DNA of 64,000 bases from Archilochus colubris (GCA_023079485.1 CM041097.1:13115561-13179560); one strand, 5' to 3'. Counted from the stretch's first letter, positions 1 to 13,013 are shown. Numbers and translations: made by a program. Notes: generated by a model from the letters alone, not told the origin.

Positions 1-526
1 CATAATTGCACACTGCATGCAACCTATTCTATTCACATCGGAAATGCATTCTTAAAACATTCAGTTTAAGCCTTGTCAGTACTAATCCTAATGCCTGATG
101 CTGAGATGTGTATTTTATTACTGTGTATAAATGAAAACAGAAAACCTTCATGGAGGATTACAGGGTGTAGTAATGACCTCCACAGCATTACGGCACCAAG
201 ATGTTCCCAGGCGCCAAATGGGATTCTGGGATGAAAGTGACATGTGTCTATATAACCTTGGCACCCGCTCCCAGTACACATGTACCTACCAGCTGTGGGA
301 TTGTAAACATATGTCCCTTCTAGTGAACTGAATTTTCATTTATGAGGAGGCTAAAAACAAGGAGCCAGCAGGAGATGGATTTTGTCTGAGGCAACTAATG
401 GGCTCTTGCATGCCCCTAGCTGGAAAAAAAGACTGTCTTTGTTTTGTGCTGTCATGAGAGCATGGACTGAGGGATGGCAGTGAAAAGGAGAAATTGTAGG
501 AGAATGAAAAAATTGAGAGCTAAGCT

Positions 527-596
527 GGGGGGGGGGGGGGGTAGAAGAGAGAAAGGGGGGAGGAAGTGAAGAAAGAGGCAGGAGGAGGAGAGGAGG
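527..596 (+). repeat. G15 run followed by purine-rich tract
   Basis: Fifteen consecutive G at 527-541, then GA-rich sequence to 596 with only three non-purines (542, 567, 579), including a further GGGGGG at 555-560. This is a low-complexity homopurine tract able in principle to form a G-quadruplex or triplex. It is not coding. Confidence 0.85.
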
Positions 597-1100
597 CAGC
601 ACATGGTTGGGGGTGGGGGATTTCTCTCTGCTTTCACATCCAGCCCTTCCAAGAAGACTGTCCTGCCTGTGTGGTTTTAGGGATGCTTCAGAGAGGAGCT
701 GATTTACCCTGTGCTGAAATGCTCCTGCCCAAGCAATGGATGTGCTTGTGAATACTCCAAAAGAAGAGAGGGAAGCACATCTGGGTAAAGGGAGTCAAGG
801 TAGTGAAGGAGAAGCCAAGGTTTACAACATCCACGCTCTCTAAAACCAGCCCTCATTGCCTTTTCCAATAGCAGTGAAATAGAAGTGAGATGCTTTGAAG
901 CTTCATTTTATTTGGCCCAGTTTTACTCTAATCTACCTCGGGCCCAGAAACACAGCTTTTCAATCTGTTAGGAAGTTGTTCTGCTGACCCTGAAATGTCA
1001 AAATGTTACAGGGGGCCAAATCCAAAATTGATTACTTCAGAGGTCAGGCAATAGTCAGTTTTATAGTGATTTTTTTAAAAAAAGTATTTCCTATGAACTT

Positions 1101-1155
1101 GGGAAAAAAAAAAAAAAAGGAAAAAGAAAAAAAAAAAGAAAAAAGAAAAAAGAAA
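1101..1155 (+). repeat. Homopurine A/G tract
   Basis: A 55-base pure purine stretch of A-runs separated by single or double G (GGGAAAA..., AAGAAAAAAGAAA). This is simple low complexity. The apparent lysine-rich and phenylalanine-rich reading frames across it are artefacts of the repeat. Confidence 0.9.
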
Positions 1156-3997
1156 CAGGAAACAGTTTTGAGAAAAAGAGCAAGTAACCATGAGCACAGA
1201 GTTTTCTGAGACACTATCAGCAGCTCTTTGCAGCAGAGGGAACAGAAACACGGAGCAACACTGGGTGTGGTGTCTGCTGCCCCAGAGCAACAGTACTGGT
1301 ACCCAAACACAGATTGGGGGCCAGCTGGCTGCCTTGACTGACTCACAGCCCACTTCTGTCATGAACTTACCCTTTGCAGACTTTGAGACATCCATGTGCC
1401 TTTTCTCTTCACCTCACAGCAATCCCCAGTGGCTTTGGGATTTATCCTGCAGGATTCATAGCTGCAGCAGGCACTGCTGAGCTGCTGCACTCACTGGGGA
1501 GAGCTCCCTCCTCCCTGTGCCTGACAAAACTCCCTCTGCCAAAGCCCCTTGTTCCAGCTCCCCTTGAGCAATGAGAAATGCTCACAGGAAGCATTTGGAT
1601 TACTGTCTCCAGCTATTAGACCGTTGCAAATACTGTAATCTATATGTTCATTCTCTGTAGTAAATATGTGCTCTTGCTAAATTTCAGCAATTACAAGTGC
1701 TTCATCCTTTTCTTTAGCCAGCCAGCAATATAAATACACTTAATTAGTTAACACCCCCTGCCAATTACAACATCTGAGGAAAGTATTGCTGAGATTGTTG
1801 GTCCTAATTATTTTAATATTCAGGAGAACCACTTTAACATAACAAGATAATTACTCATGGATAAGGGTTTATGAGAGCTGCAATCCTTTTCTTTATTTTC
1901 TACACTGCAAGCCTGGGCCTAGTTAAATTTCTGGACACATTTTCAATTTAAGATTAAAAATTGTAATTTGTGAGAAGTCATCAAAGTACCACACGGAAAG
2001 AAAAATAACTGTATGCAATCTCTGTTAACACTGCAGCAAAATAAATTCACTGTGTATTACATGCGATTAACAGTGGAATCTATGGGAATCAGTTTATTTG
2101 TCAGCTATGGGAAAAGCCCTGGCTGTTCCTCATTTTATATGGAACATGAGTAGTCCTTTATTAATCCACGTGAATCACTTTCCCTGCTAACACTCAATAG
2201 AAAACCTGAGCTACCTTCTCTACTTCCTATGTGAGAAATCCTTAACTCAAATTTCTATTGTTTGTAGCATGTTTCTATTCTAAATGGAAGATTTCTTCAG
2301 CCAAAAAAAAGATTGGTCTTGGTATCTGTTAAACGTTAATACAACATAACACCCAGATATCCCACATGGGTTTTTCAAATTAAAAATCCCAGAAATATAT
2401 CCTGGTATTCAATTAAAAAGAGTTTGGTCAGGGCTGTTGAACAATAAATTATGTTGTGTTCCCTCCATGCACATTCAGAAAGAAGCCTTTCTTTCATATC
2501 CTTAAAGCCAGCTTTAATATATATCCAGTGAAACATTTCAATGTTTCTGTTTCTCTTTCTGTATTTGTACTCATGGAAGTACATTCTGTTTACAGCAGAA
2601 ACCCATTTTCAAAGGAAATTTTCCTCTAAGAAAATGATTTGCCCATAACTCCTGTATTATATATTTGCTTGGTCACTGTACAATGCATTAGTGGGGGAAA
2701 AGGAAGATGAGAGATCAGCACTGCCATTAAATATCTCAATTTTCCCATGTCTAAAGGCACCTGATTATGCAGCTCTTTTTCAGGAGGACAAGACTGCACT
2801 GGCTTTTAGGTTTTCCTTACCTGACCATTTTGACTTTGGACTTGGGAGATGAATAGGTCAAGCATCAACTAGAACTATCAGCTAAGCAGTAGTTCTGCTC
2901 CTTCACTACTGCCATAACCAAACATCAGAGCTAACCTTAGGTGAAAGAGGTTGGCTGCTAATTAGGTGTTTAGATACTGAGGAATAATTTAGACTTTGAG
3001 AAAAAAAGGAAAATGTCAGCATTATCCATTATTTTTTTACTCTATAATCAAAATTTTTGAGTTTATTTACCAGAGTATTTTCAATTTTTAATGTGGACTA
3101 CCAGTGTCCACAAGAAAAAACCTGTCTGAGTAAATACACAGTAACAGAGAGGGAAAAGGAAAGCTGCTTGATTTAGTGAAGCAAACTTTGCCTTTAGCTC
3201 AATAAGTCTGCCTTAACTCAGTTGCAAGCATTATAAAAACAATGCATATCTAAACAGTGGTGATAAATTAATGAAATTAATCCAAATAATAGGCAAATGT
3301 TAACAGCAACATATGCAGAAAGATTGCAAAGTTAGATTAATTTAAAATAAAACCCTGGAGTTATGTAACCAATTACAGAAATTGCAATTAGCAGTAAAAG
3401 AGCAATTAAAAACAACAAAATGTCCTAACCCCAGACTTTATGTGCCAGGGACGGGGCTCGTAGAGAACTTGGAGATGAGCTGGAAAAGCAATTGAACAGA
3501 AAGTTTGTCAGGTTTTACTGTGTTATGGAATCAAAGTGCTCAGATATGTCCTCATAATACCCAGATGAAAGGCTCCTTTCTCCCCAGATGGGGCTCAGCA
3601 ATCAGATATAGAAAGAGCTATTTTTAATGAAGACCTGCAAAACCATCAAGGCTTCGATGTTGCTGGCTGGGATAAAGCAACGGGCGGCAAACGAAGCAAT
3701 TTGCTAATCTGCCTAGTGGCACAAAGTCAAGCCCCATCAACACATTTTTCATAGCAAATCACATTCCTTCAGTTGGGCTGGCCCAGAATGTCAGCCATGC
3801 CAAGCAAAGGGGGAACCTTCTGCCAATTGGCACCCCTGCCCCTCAGGTGGGAGAGCCCAAGCTGCATTACACAGCCTTAGATGTTAAAAGACAGAAAATA
3901 GCTGCTGTATTTTTCCATCATCCTGACAAAATGTTACTATCACTTATTTTTTATTTTATTTTATTCATGTTTCCAGTCCTGTCAATTTAAAATCTTT

Positions 3998-4025
3998 CCA
4001 TTTTGGAGTATCCATTTTGGAGTAT
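3998..4025 (+). repeat. 14-bp tandem duplication
   Basis: CCATTTTGGAGTAT occurs twice, head to tail, with no mismatch (3998-4011 and 4012-4025). This is a small replication-slippage duplication in intron sequence. Confidence 0.9.
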
Positions 4026-4678
4026 GCAGGCAGACATCCCAGTAATTACAGCAAGAGAGAAAATTTCTGCCTTAACACTTTGTTTCCCATTGTACACAAT
4101 ACATATCCTTTGAATTCAACATGCTCTGATATGCAAAAAAAAAAACAAAAAACCCACAACACCACAAGTACTATCTTCTTATAGTAAATATTTTGAAAAG
4201 TAGTGGCAGAGAAGATTTACTTATCTTTGCAGTACACTAGAGTGCTAACCCTGAAGGGTAAAGACACAAAAGAAACAAGCAACAAATCCCTAATAAAAAG
4301 CTTAGTGGAACAAACACAGTCTCAAGCAAGTCAAATAAGTAACTTCTAATGGGATAAATTTGTGCATTTCCACACTACGCAAACACATGCTTAAGCTGCT
4401 GTCCAGACCAAGTCATTTTTTATAAGAAAAGACCTGCAATGTGCCCGTTCTTTGTGGCACCCACAGACACAACCTATGCACTGAGTACCTGAGATTCACC
4501 ATCATTCCCCACCTGTTGCAAATAAACTTAGATAGCAACTCTGCAAGAAAGAAGTGTTTTCAGATTCCTGGCAGAAGCTACATACATTATTCTTGGCAAA
4601 ACAAAGTCAGGTTGGTCTTGCCAGAACAGAAATGGAACCATGAGATCCTGGCAGAGCAAAGATAGTAGTAGAACTGCT

Positions 4679-4721
4679 GAAAAAAAAAAAAAAAAAAAAA
4701 AAAAAGAAAAGAAAAAAAAAG
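4679..4721 (+). repeat. A26 run with purine extension
   Basis: Twenty-six A at 4680-4705, continued by GAAAAGAAAAAAAAAG to 4721. No retroposed gene or SINE body could be recognised immediately 5' of it, so it is annotated as a simple repeat rather than a retrocopy tail. Confidence 0.9.
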
Positions 4722-7700
4722 TAATATATAATAAAGCAAAGCAAAAAAGAACTTTACTTAATTTTGGCAATCAAATTATGTTGTGTGGGTCTGATTTCCT
4801 GAAAAGACAATCTGGCATTTGCAGAAGAATACCACACAGGCAACCACTCAGCTCATGTTACAGGGTTGCCAGCCCACTACAAAAAAAAAGCAAACATAAA
4901 CCCCACAGTAGTTCTGTGAAACCATTTTTGTTTCCTCATGAATCCTGGCCAAGTTATATATATACCTCATGGCCACAGCAAAGGAAGTTTGTCTTTTCCA
5001 TGCAAAGGTTTTCTTAGGAGAGGAAAATGAGGAGGAGGAAAGTAATGCTTTACATCCACAATTTAGCAGTGCCATAGATGTAATATTCCCATAATAAAGA
5101 AAGGAAGAAACACAGGTAAGTTTCATAGGAATGTTAAGCACTATTAGCAAGAAGTCAATGTATGGACTGCTCAGCCACAGCAACCTCAAATCCATTAAAA
5201 AATAAAGTAATGGTTATTAGAGATATAGGACATTACCAAAAGTCCATTAGCAAAGGCCACTGAACTGCTGTAAGTGGGCTGTCAAGCTTGAAATGAGCAA
5301 AACTCAATAGTTGTCTGTAACCTCATTTTAGTTCAGTGTTCTTCTGACTCACCTGGGTAAGGGCCCTTTTCAGGCTTTTTCTGCTTCAGGTAAGAATCTC
5401 CCTACTGATGTTGGATGCCAGGAAAAAACAAAGCAAACAGAAACTAAACAAAAGAGCCTACCAGAAATAATTCTTATACAAAAATATTGGTTTGATGATG
5501 GTTTACCTTACTTCTGGCAAGATGTACTGCTTTCACACTTGCTGCTACTTCCTTGTTAGATACACCTGAAAAAGGCTGAGGATTCATGAAGGAGAAATCA
5601 CAGAAATCCAGCAAGTTACAATTTTATACTGAAATAATCTTTACTTCAAATTCTAGGTAAAGCAAATAAATTAAAAAGGAGGTCAGAGCATTTCCAGTAT
5701 ACTGATGCTTTAGATGAAACCATACTTCACTGTGAAATAAATGCTTCAGTAGCCAAAGCAGAGAAGAAGCCCTACCAGCCAGGGACCCCAGCAAACTCTG
5801 CCTGAGAGCTGAGCCAAAGAACTGTATTTTGGTTCATCTTTTGACCTGGTGGCCTTAACAAAGCCAGTGGGGCTGCACTGCTGAGCCCTGAGTTCACCCT
5901 CCTTTTTGTCTCCTCAAAGTGGGAGAATGAGGTGAAACAGGAATTCTACAGGTGGGGGTCTGATCTGAGACCGAGAGGCATTCAGGTAGATTTCTTAGAA
6001 GAGCTGTGTTCAATCCACTGAAAACTCCTTGTAAATGAAGAGGTCTCAGTAAGGAACCTCCTTGCCACTTCTCAAAGTCTCTGAGATCTTGGTCTCTGCA
6101 TTCCAAGCTGCAAAGGACTGCAGCTTAGCTTTATGCCTGCTGATCGTAGCACAACCAAGCCCTCACTGCACGTCTGTTGACAGCTTTTCCAGCCCAATAA
6201 CCATCAAATATCCAAAGTCATCAGAAGCTGATGACTTTCCCTAAACAACAGTTTCTTTCTTGGTCGGTACTGGTGATTTTTTGGAGGGTTTTTCGGGTTT
6301 GCTTTTTTTTATGGTAGCTAAATTAAATGCAGCTACAGAGAAATTTTGTCATTTAAGCCTTCAATCACCTGAAAGCCTTTCTTGATGAAAAACTGGGGAC
6401 AAACATATTTGTTCATTCCTTACAAACCAAATAAATTGGGCTGACTGTTAAAAAATGTATTTTAGAAACAGGCAAATGACAGAACAAAACTCCTAAGAGA
6501 GACAGAGGGTGCAATTTGCCAGCACAAAACACACAGTGTGCTAACACACTCTTCTGCCAAGAACTAGCAAACCTCACAGTCTGATAAAAACGGGGTGCAC
6601 AACAGGGTCAAGAGTCAGACCCAGGAAACTGCTCTGAATCAATGACAGCAAAGGAGAGATGCCAACAGCCCAAGAGGAGGAGCTCCATCACTTAGAAAAA
6701 GAGGAAAGACAGGGTTCAGCTGTCATCTGTACTCACTGGAGAATTATTAATTTAGGAGTTTAAGGCCAATCAAGCTTAACACATCTTCACACTACTTCAA
6801 CTAAGAATGGGACTGGACTCCAAGAATTTGTGTGAGCACAGATGTCCTCAGCTCCCAGTGCACTGAACAGAAGCTGGTGGTCCACATTCCCATGATTAGG
6901 CACTAACTACCCCCATATGCTGTCTTCAGTCTAAAGTGTTAACAACCTTCATAGTTTCAGAATTTAACATTAACTCCTGATACAGTCATAAATAAGTTCC
7001 CAGCAATAATCTGCTCTCATTATTTTTTTTAATCTTCCTCTAATTATTAAAGAGCAAAACACTGATGAGCAACACTGATTGCATATTCTAATACAAAGTA
7101 CCACCCTCCAGCTGCTCTGCTGGTGAATCTGCTGCTTGTTGGGATTTACTCTCAGCCCATTGCATCTGATACTAATTACTACAGCACCATCCTCAATATT
7201 AATTCCCTTCTCCTCTCTGGAACTGGAAGCAATATGGTCCATTCAAAAGATAATTTTTCATCTCTCTTCCTAAAGGAAACATCTCAGATATTCAATGGAG
7301 ATAATAGCAAATGAGTCACCAATTTCAGAAGGTGAAGATTTCCAACATCCCTTTGTCCAAAATTTCAGCTAGTGATTTAGGAAACTTTTTTATATGAATG
7401 TCACCAAGACCTAGTGAAATCTGTCAGCTCTCTGTGTGATCTTAAAGACAAATTGCAGCAATATCTTGTAAACCAGCTCTCTTAAACTTATCTCACTGCC
7501 TATTTTCAATGCACCTGTTTCACTACTAGTTTTTCTCCCAGAAAATATTTTGTCCAACTTCCTTCAGCAATACATGATGACAACTAAGTCTTTTTCTCCC
7601 TTTTAAAGTCACTCTCTTTGTTTTCAATGAAAAGAAGCACTTATTAAGTGACCAGAATTATCAGGCAGTTTCATTTATGCTGTGGCAGTATTTAAAAGAC

Positions 7701-10700
7701 CCCAACACAGCTGGTTTCAAGAAGGAAAGCCACCCCTTGACACCTCTCTGAGGTCACTCCTGTCTCCCACCACTTTGTAAGCCCTCTTCCTGCATCTGTC
7801 TGGTCTCTGCATTCTGGTGCACCCAAATGTTCCCCCATCCTTCACTCAGAGATTGGCTCACATTTCAGCAAGAAGCAAATCTCCTGCCACTCACTTGTTC
7901 CCTTGGACCAGGCATTTTAAGAGTGGCTTTTGAAGAGTGAGAGCCTTTTGTCCAAGAGATATTGCTATAAGAAATACGTACTCATACATTTTCTGCTGTT
8001 CAACAGGATGCTAAAAATAAAAGGAAATGAAAAATCAGTAATTCATTCAATTCAACAAGCAGATATAACTTGTGCCCTTCCAGATAGACTTCCCTATGCT
8101 AAATATTAATCATAACAATTAGACCTTCTAGTAGATGACATTGTGCTTTCTCAAGTTGCTGCAGAGCATTAGGACTCACAGCTCGAGTCCTCTGGTTCCT
8201 GAACTACTATGCTATGCATAACATCAGGACAATTAAACAATTCCAAGCTCTACTGTAATGACCAAAGTGACACAACTGAATCAGTTTTCAGTTTCCACGT
8301 GTGTTCTCTGAATACAATCTGAGCCTTTCAAAACACTTACACTCTGACAGTCCATTAAGAGAGTTAGAAAAGCAGTAACAAGATTGAACCAAATGCAGCT
8401 GTGGATCAGATTTCCCCAGTCATTTAGGTGAATATGAGAATGAAAAGTTGTACCTTTCCAATAAAACTCTAGTCCAAAAACTCTTAAAATCAACTGCTCC
8501 ACCAAATATGGCCTCCATTTTTTAAGGCAGAAGCTTAAATGAAGAACTGCTTGTTTGGCCTCGTTTTTTTTTTTCAGTATGTTGACCAAGTAGTTACATT
8601 TGGCACTTGCCATTTGTGGCTTACTGATATTTGCAATAGTGCAGCAAATAAGTTCTCAGAGGATGGAACTAAAAGAGAATAACTGAATGAAAGCAACTTA
8701 CAGCTACTGAATACCTGCAGATCCTGGAAGAAGGTCTATTTGTGTTGGTTTTAGTCTGGTTGGTCCTGAACTGAAGCTTGAGTCATTCACTCATCCTCTG
8801 CCTGGGCTGATTTTGTATCAGTGCTGTACTACACAACCCCTTGCACAGACAAGCCCCTGCTAACACCACACACAGAGATGGAGAACGGTTGTATTGCTTC
8901 AGATGGCAACATCTCACTGTTTTCATTGCTCCTTTCCCCACGTTTGTGTGCCATGCAGATGAGTCACTGGCACCTTGAGACAACTCTATTACATTTGAGG
9001 TATTTCCCCCTGAGTCACCAGTTTGCTTCTAGCACAATTTTCATGCCCATGCTATGGAACAGGATAGCTGCAGAGCTGAGAGCCAAGCTGAGAGCCAGCT
9101 TTGACTGTGAGGATTAGAAGAAATTTGGACCATTGTGATTGCAGTATTTTGTACTCTGGTTGTTCTAGAGATAAAATCTTCCCTTTTGCCTGCAAGATCT
9201 TTGTGTTCCCCGCTACAATCAAGGAGTGAAAATCTGTGTGTAAAGCTTTTTGTTCTATATTATCGTTTCATATTGGTTTGGTGTGTTAATCAAAGCAGCA
9301 GTAATGGCTGCAAAGAGAACTCATTCAATCCTCAAATGAAGAGAAATCTGAGCTTTCTAACACTGGAACATTTTTCCAGTGGTTAAGCTTTTTCACAAAG
9401 TAATTATTTCATTTTCCGGAAAGATTACTGATTACATCACACTGGGAAAAACTAAGAGAGGGGCCCTTAATCTTCCCCATGTTTCTGCAATTCTTGTACA
9501 AACTTATACTTGTTACCATGAAAAATGACAAATTTGCCACCTGATCAAAATGTTAACAAGGTAAGTGTCAGTGAGATGGATCACTGACTGTCACTGCAAG
9601 CCAGAACATGAGGATACATTGATATTTCTCAATATATTCACTGCTTCCCCAATGTTCGCTAACAACATTTCTACCACGAGTGTAATAAATCACACAGAAA
9701 TAACAAGCTGCATAGGATCTCTAGGATATGATAGATTTGTCCTAATAGCAGTATCTGCAAGGTAGAAAACAATTGGTAATGATCTATAGAAAGACCTAAT
9801 CAACTGTCATTTGCTATAACGTGGCAGATGAAGCAAAGATATGAAATCCATAATGCTTCCTTAGCCACTGCCCTCCCACTACACATACACATGGATCAAG
9901 TGGGGAATAGTAAAAAGAATGAATGAGCTTTGGGTCACAGAAATAGAAAAGAAAGCTAATAGCATGCTCTGGATGCAATCATTAAATTATACACTGCTAA
10001 ACAAGGCCAGAGATAATCACATAAACTGCACAGTCCTGTAACAACTATAAAGGCTTTTACCAAGCCTGTTCCTCTCCCTTTGCTTTATTTATTTTTCATC
10101 GATTTCAGTATGTTAAAAATTACTTATGTCAAAGTGAAACCCAATGCAAGTAGGGCTGGTTAACTAAAGTAAAAGCCAATCCAAAATTCCCAGGGGATCT
10201 CAGACAACAGAAGGCAAGATTGCCAAGGCTCTCTAGGTATTTGTGCTGCTCCAGAGATCAAAACCAAATGGCTGTTTTGCTACTGGACTGTGCCAGGTCC
10301 CAGACTGGCTTGCTGAAGCTTTAGTGTTCTTTTGCCTGCTCCCATAAGGGAGTGAAACACCCACCTTCCAGCAGATGCATGAAAAATACGTAGTTTCAGT
10401 TTACTGAAACAGAAGTTTATAAGAAATACTTTCCAAGGAGCTCAAGTGATACCTAGCATTAAAGCCTGAAGTTTTTCCACACTGAAATAGCCTCTTCCCC
10501 ATCACATTCTTCATTGGCAACTGTCTGCAATAACTTCCAGGTCAAGAACTAACACTCTCAGCAGAATAAGGCAATGTAGTACAAGAAAGAGGAATCTTGG
10601 GTTTAAAACTTCAAAAGAAAAATTCAACTCATTTTTATGAGGTGCAAGTGAATCTTTTCTCTTTTTTATTCCCTTTTTTTTTCATAGAATGATAGAAAGT

Positions 10701-10800
10701 TAGGGGTTGGAAGGGACATTGAAAGATCATCTAGTCCAATCCCCCTTGCCAAAGCAGGGTCACCTATATCAGGTCACACAGGAGCACATCCAGGTGGGCT

Positions 10801-11385
10801 TTAAATGTTTCCAGGGAAGACTCCAGGGGAGACTCCACAACCTCCCTGGGCAGCCTGTTCCAGTGCCCTGTCATCCTTACAGGGAAAAAAATTCTTCCTA
10901 ACATTTATATGGAACCGCCTATGCTCCAGTTTATAACCATTTATAACCAGTTTATAACTATTCTTAGTCACCCCTGAGAAAAGCTTTACTACATCCTCCT
11001 GGCACTCTCCCCTTACATATTTATGAACTTTGATGAGGTCATCCCTCATTCTTCTCTTCTCCAAGCTGAAGAACTCCAGCTCCCTCAGCCTTTCCTCATA
11101 AGGGAGATGTTCCACTCCCTTCATTATCTTGGTCGCTCTGCACCGAGCTCTTTCAAGCAGTTCCCTGTCCTTCCTGAAATGATGGTTCCAGAACTGGACA
11201 CAATATTCCCAAAGTGGCCTCATCAGGCAGAGAAGAGGGGGAGGAGAACCCTCTACTAACCACCCCCTTCTAATGCACCCCAGGATGCCATTGGCCTTCT
11301 TGGCCACAAGGGCACATTGTTGGCTCATGGTCATCCTTCCATCCACCAGCACCCCCAGGCCCCTTTCACCTATGTTATTTTCCAC
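10801..11385 (-). pseudogene. CR1 ORF2 C-terminal remnant (open but non-functional)
   Basis: A 194-codon open frame within the CR1 copy. It carries recognisable CR1 ORF2 tail motifs in order: [60 protein letters not shown], and a tail with [12 protein letters not shown]. It is only the thumb/C-terminal end of the reverse-transcriptase polyprotein. The catalytic F-x-DD box and the endonuclease lie beyond the 5' truncation, so no enzyme can be made. The frame is still open along its whole length, which suggests a fairly recent insertion. It contains a short in-frame tandem repeat at 10928-10959. Confidence 0.88.
10928..10959 (-). repeat. Three-copy micro-tandem repeat inside the CR1
   Basis: On the plus strand AGTTTATAACC, ATTTATAACC and AGTTTATAACT follow one another (11, 10 and 11 bases). 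The minus-strand product is a duplicated YKL-type peptide in the ORF2 tail. The extra ~21 bases keep the frame open. Confidence 0.8.
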
Positions 11386-13013
11386 CTATTTTTCTTTTTT
11401 ATCCCTTTTCTTTTCCCTTCCCCAGGAAGGACAATGAAATAATAAAGGCTGCTTTGTGATAATTTGCTTGCAAATAACATTTTGCTAAGTGAATGCATTT
11501 TGGGGAACACAGGAATTGCCATGCTGCCTCAGCACAGCAGTGCTCTGCTCCAGCATCCTGCCTAGCAGCTGCTGCAGGGGAACAGGCAGGAAACCTCCTA
11601 CTGGGAAATTATAGGAAAACCTGCTCAGATCCAACATTTTCTCCCAGCACCTCTAACAGTCGATAAAAATTGGCACATCTTGAAACATGGAGGTTTGTCT
11701 CTTCTCAAACACTTGTTTCAAGTCATTCCCAATGTTTGTAACTTAGTATTTTCCATATCAGAGAGTTTGCTAAAATACATTTGCAGAAGTCCTCTTCTTC
11801 CAGCTCAGCGCTAATCAAAGCTGGACAGATTTTGGAAAGGGCTCAGCTTCTTGGTAAAAGCTGAGTTCTTTTGAAAATCTGTCCTTAAAGGGTCACAACA
11901 GGAGCTGCTCTGTGTTGAGCAGTATTGAAAATCTGTCCTCACTGGAAGGTGGTAGTTTTTCCAGCCTTTGGAAAGCTGGTACTCAACACTTCTGATAATC
12001 TGGCTCCAAGTTAAGTAACAAGGGCCAAATTATGTGATTTGGAGGCAGAAATTCCCTGCAGACGGCAGTGGAGATTTCCACTCAGCAATGAACGGCCGAA
12101 TAGGATTCTGCAATAATAAAGCCATGAAAAGTGGATAATGCAACAAATAAACATCAAAGGGTAGGACTTTCCCTTTCAGTCATGCCCCCTTGTTCTCTAC
12201 ATAAAAGGACCAAAATACTCTGACATGAGAGAGAAGGAATGTTTAACTATGCAGCCCTGCATTTCCTTCTAAGATGAAGGAATGAAAGATGAAATCATGG
12301 AGCATTTTTAAGGAACAGCATATTCATATAACATATAATCAGTAGTTTACATGATAGATAAGATGCTGCTGTTATTTGGGCTACTCTTCTCTTCATCTGC
12401 AGGGACACGTATCAGAGAAAGAAGAACCTTACATGTCTCCAGTTGTTCTCCACACGGGGAGCAGAGCTTTCTCAGTTGTACTCATCTCTCTCACTTATAA
12501 ACAACCTATCTGTCCCCCTTAGTTATTGAAAGAAAGTTATTTAGAGAGTGTTAATGGCAGCTTTCTGTTGCAGATGTCTAGGGGAAATCATGGGGTAAGG
12601 CAGAAGAGACAGAAGAAACTGCACACTTCTTCCCCCAAAAGAGCGAGACAAGACATAGGATGAACATTTCAATTTCACCAGAGGAAAACAAGCTTATCAA
12701 GATGTAATTTGCAAATGAACACTGTTCCTTCTAATTAAAAGAAAACAACAACAAACAAAAATCACTGTGGACCAGCAGGGAACAAGAAATTCTCAATGGA
12801 GAGTGGCAATTCAGAGAACACCCACCATGCGGCCCACCTTCCCCATTCTCCCTCTAGAAATAGACTCGTTTTATACACGGTGATTAAGGCACTAAAAAAA
12901 AAAAGTATTAACATGATTCACATGTAGAAAACAAGGTTATTAGGAGCAGGGATCATTTCAGCACATTGTTCTCCCTAATAAGCATAGCAACGAGTAATTG
13001 AGTTTCAGGCAAT

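Larger units (their letters stand above)
1..10683 (-). other. FHIT: Presumed FHIT intron, 3' of the exon (distal part)
   Basis: No exon or recognisable mobile element was seen on either strand. The stretch is AT-rich and non-coding, with the purine tracts near 0.5, 1.1 and 4.7 kb and a tandem duplication at 4.0 kb. Open frames here are short and show no recognisable domain. A CpG-bearing patch at about 3650-3700 stands out from the CpG-poor surroundings. Assignment to FHIT rests on the exon at 24.6 kb and the known large size of FHIT introns. Confidence 0.7.
10684..11390 (-). mobile_element. CR1 non-LTR retrotransposon, 5'-truncated, minus strand
   Basis: The plus strand opens with CATAGAATGATAGAAAG and GGTTGGAAGGGACATTG. 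This is the reverse complement of the typical avian CR1 3' end, which finishes in ATTCTATG-type octamers. Moving to higher coordinates the element continues through the conserved CR1 blocks: CATCTAGTCCAATC, GGCAGCCTGTTCCAGTGCCC, and the segment encoding the end of ORF2. It stops near 11390, so it is about 0.7 kb long and lacks ORF1, the endonuclease and the reverse-transcriptase catalytic core. It lies in the same orientation as FHIT. The exact 5' break is uncertain by about 10 bases because it sits beside a T-rich tract. Confidence 0.93.

Noticed and set aside
1044..1395. Phe/Lys-rich open frames over 1.1 kb
   Set aside because: They are translations of the homopurine tract at 1101-1155 and not genes.
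4680..4705. Poly-A runs as tails of processed pseudogenes or SINEs (also 44104-44124 and 57775-57797)
   Set aside because: No gene-derived or tRNA/7SL-derived body and no clear target-site duplications flank the runs.
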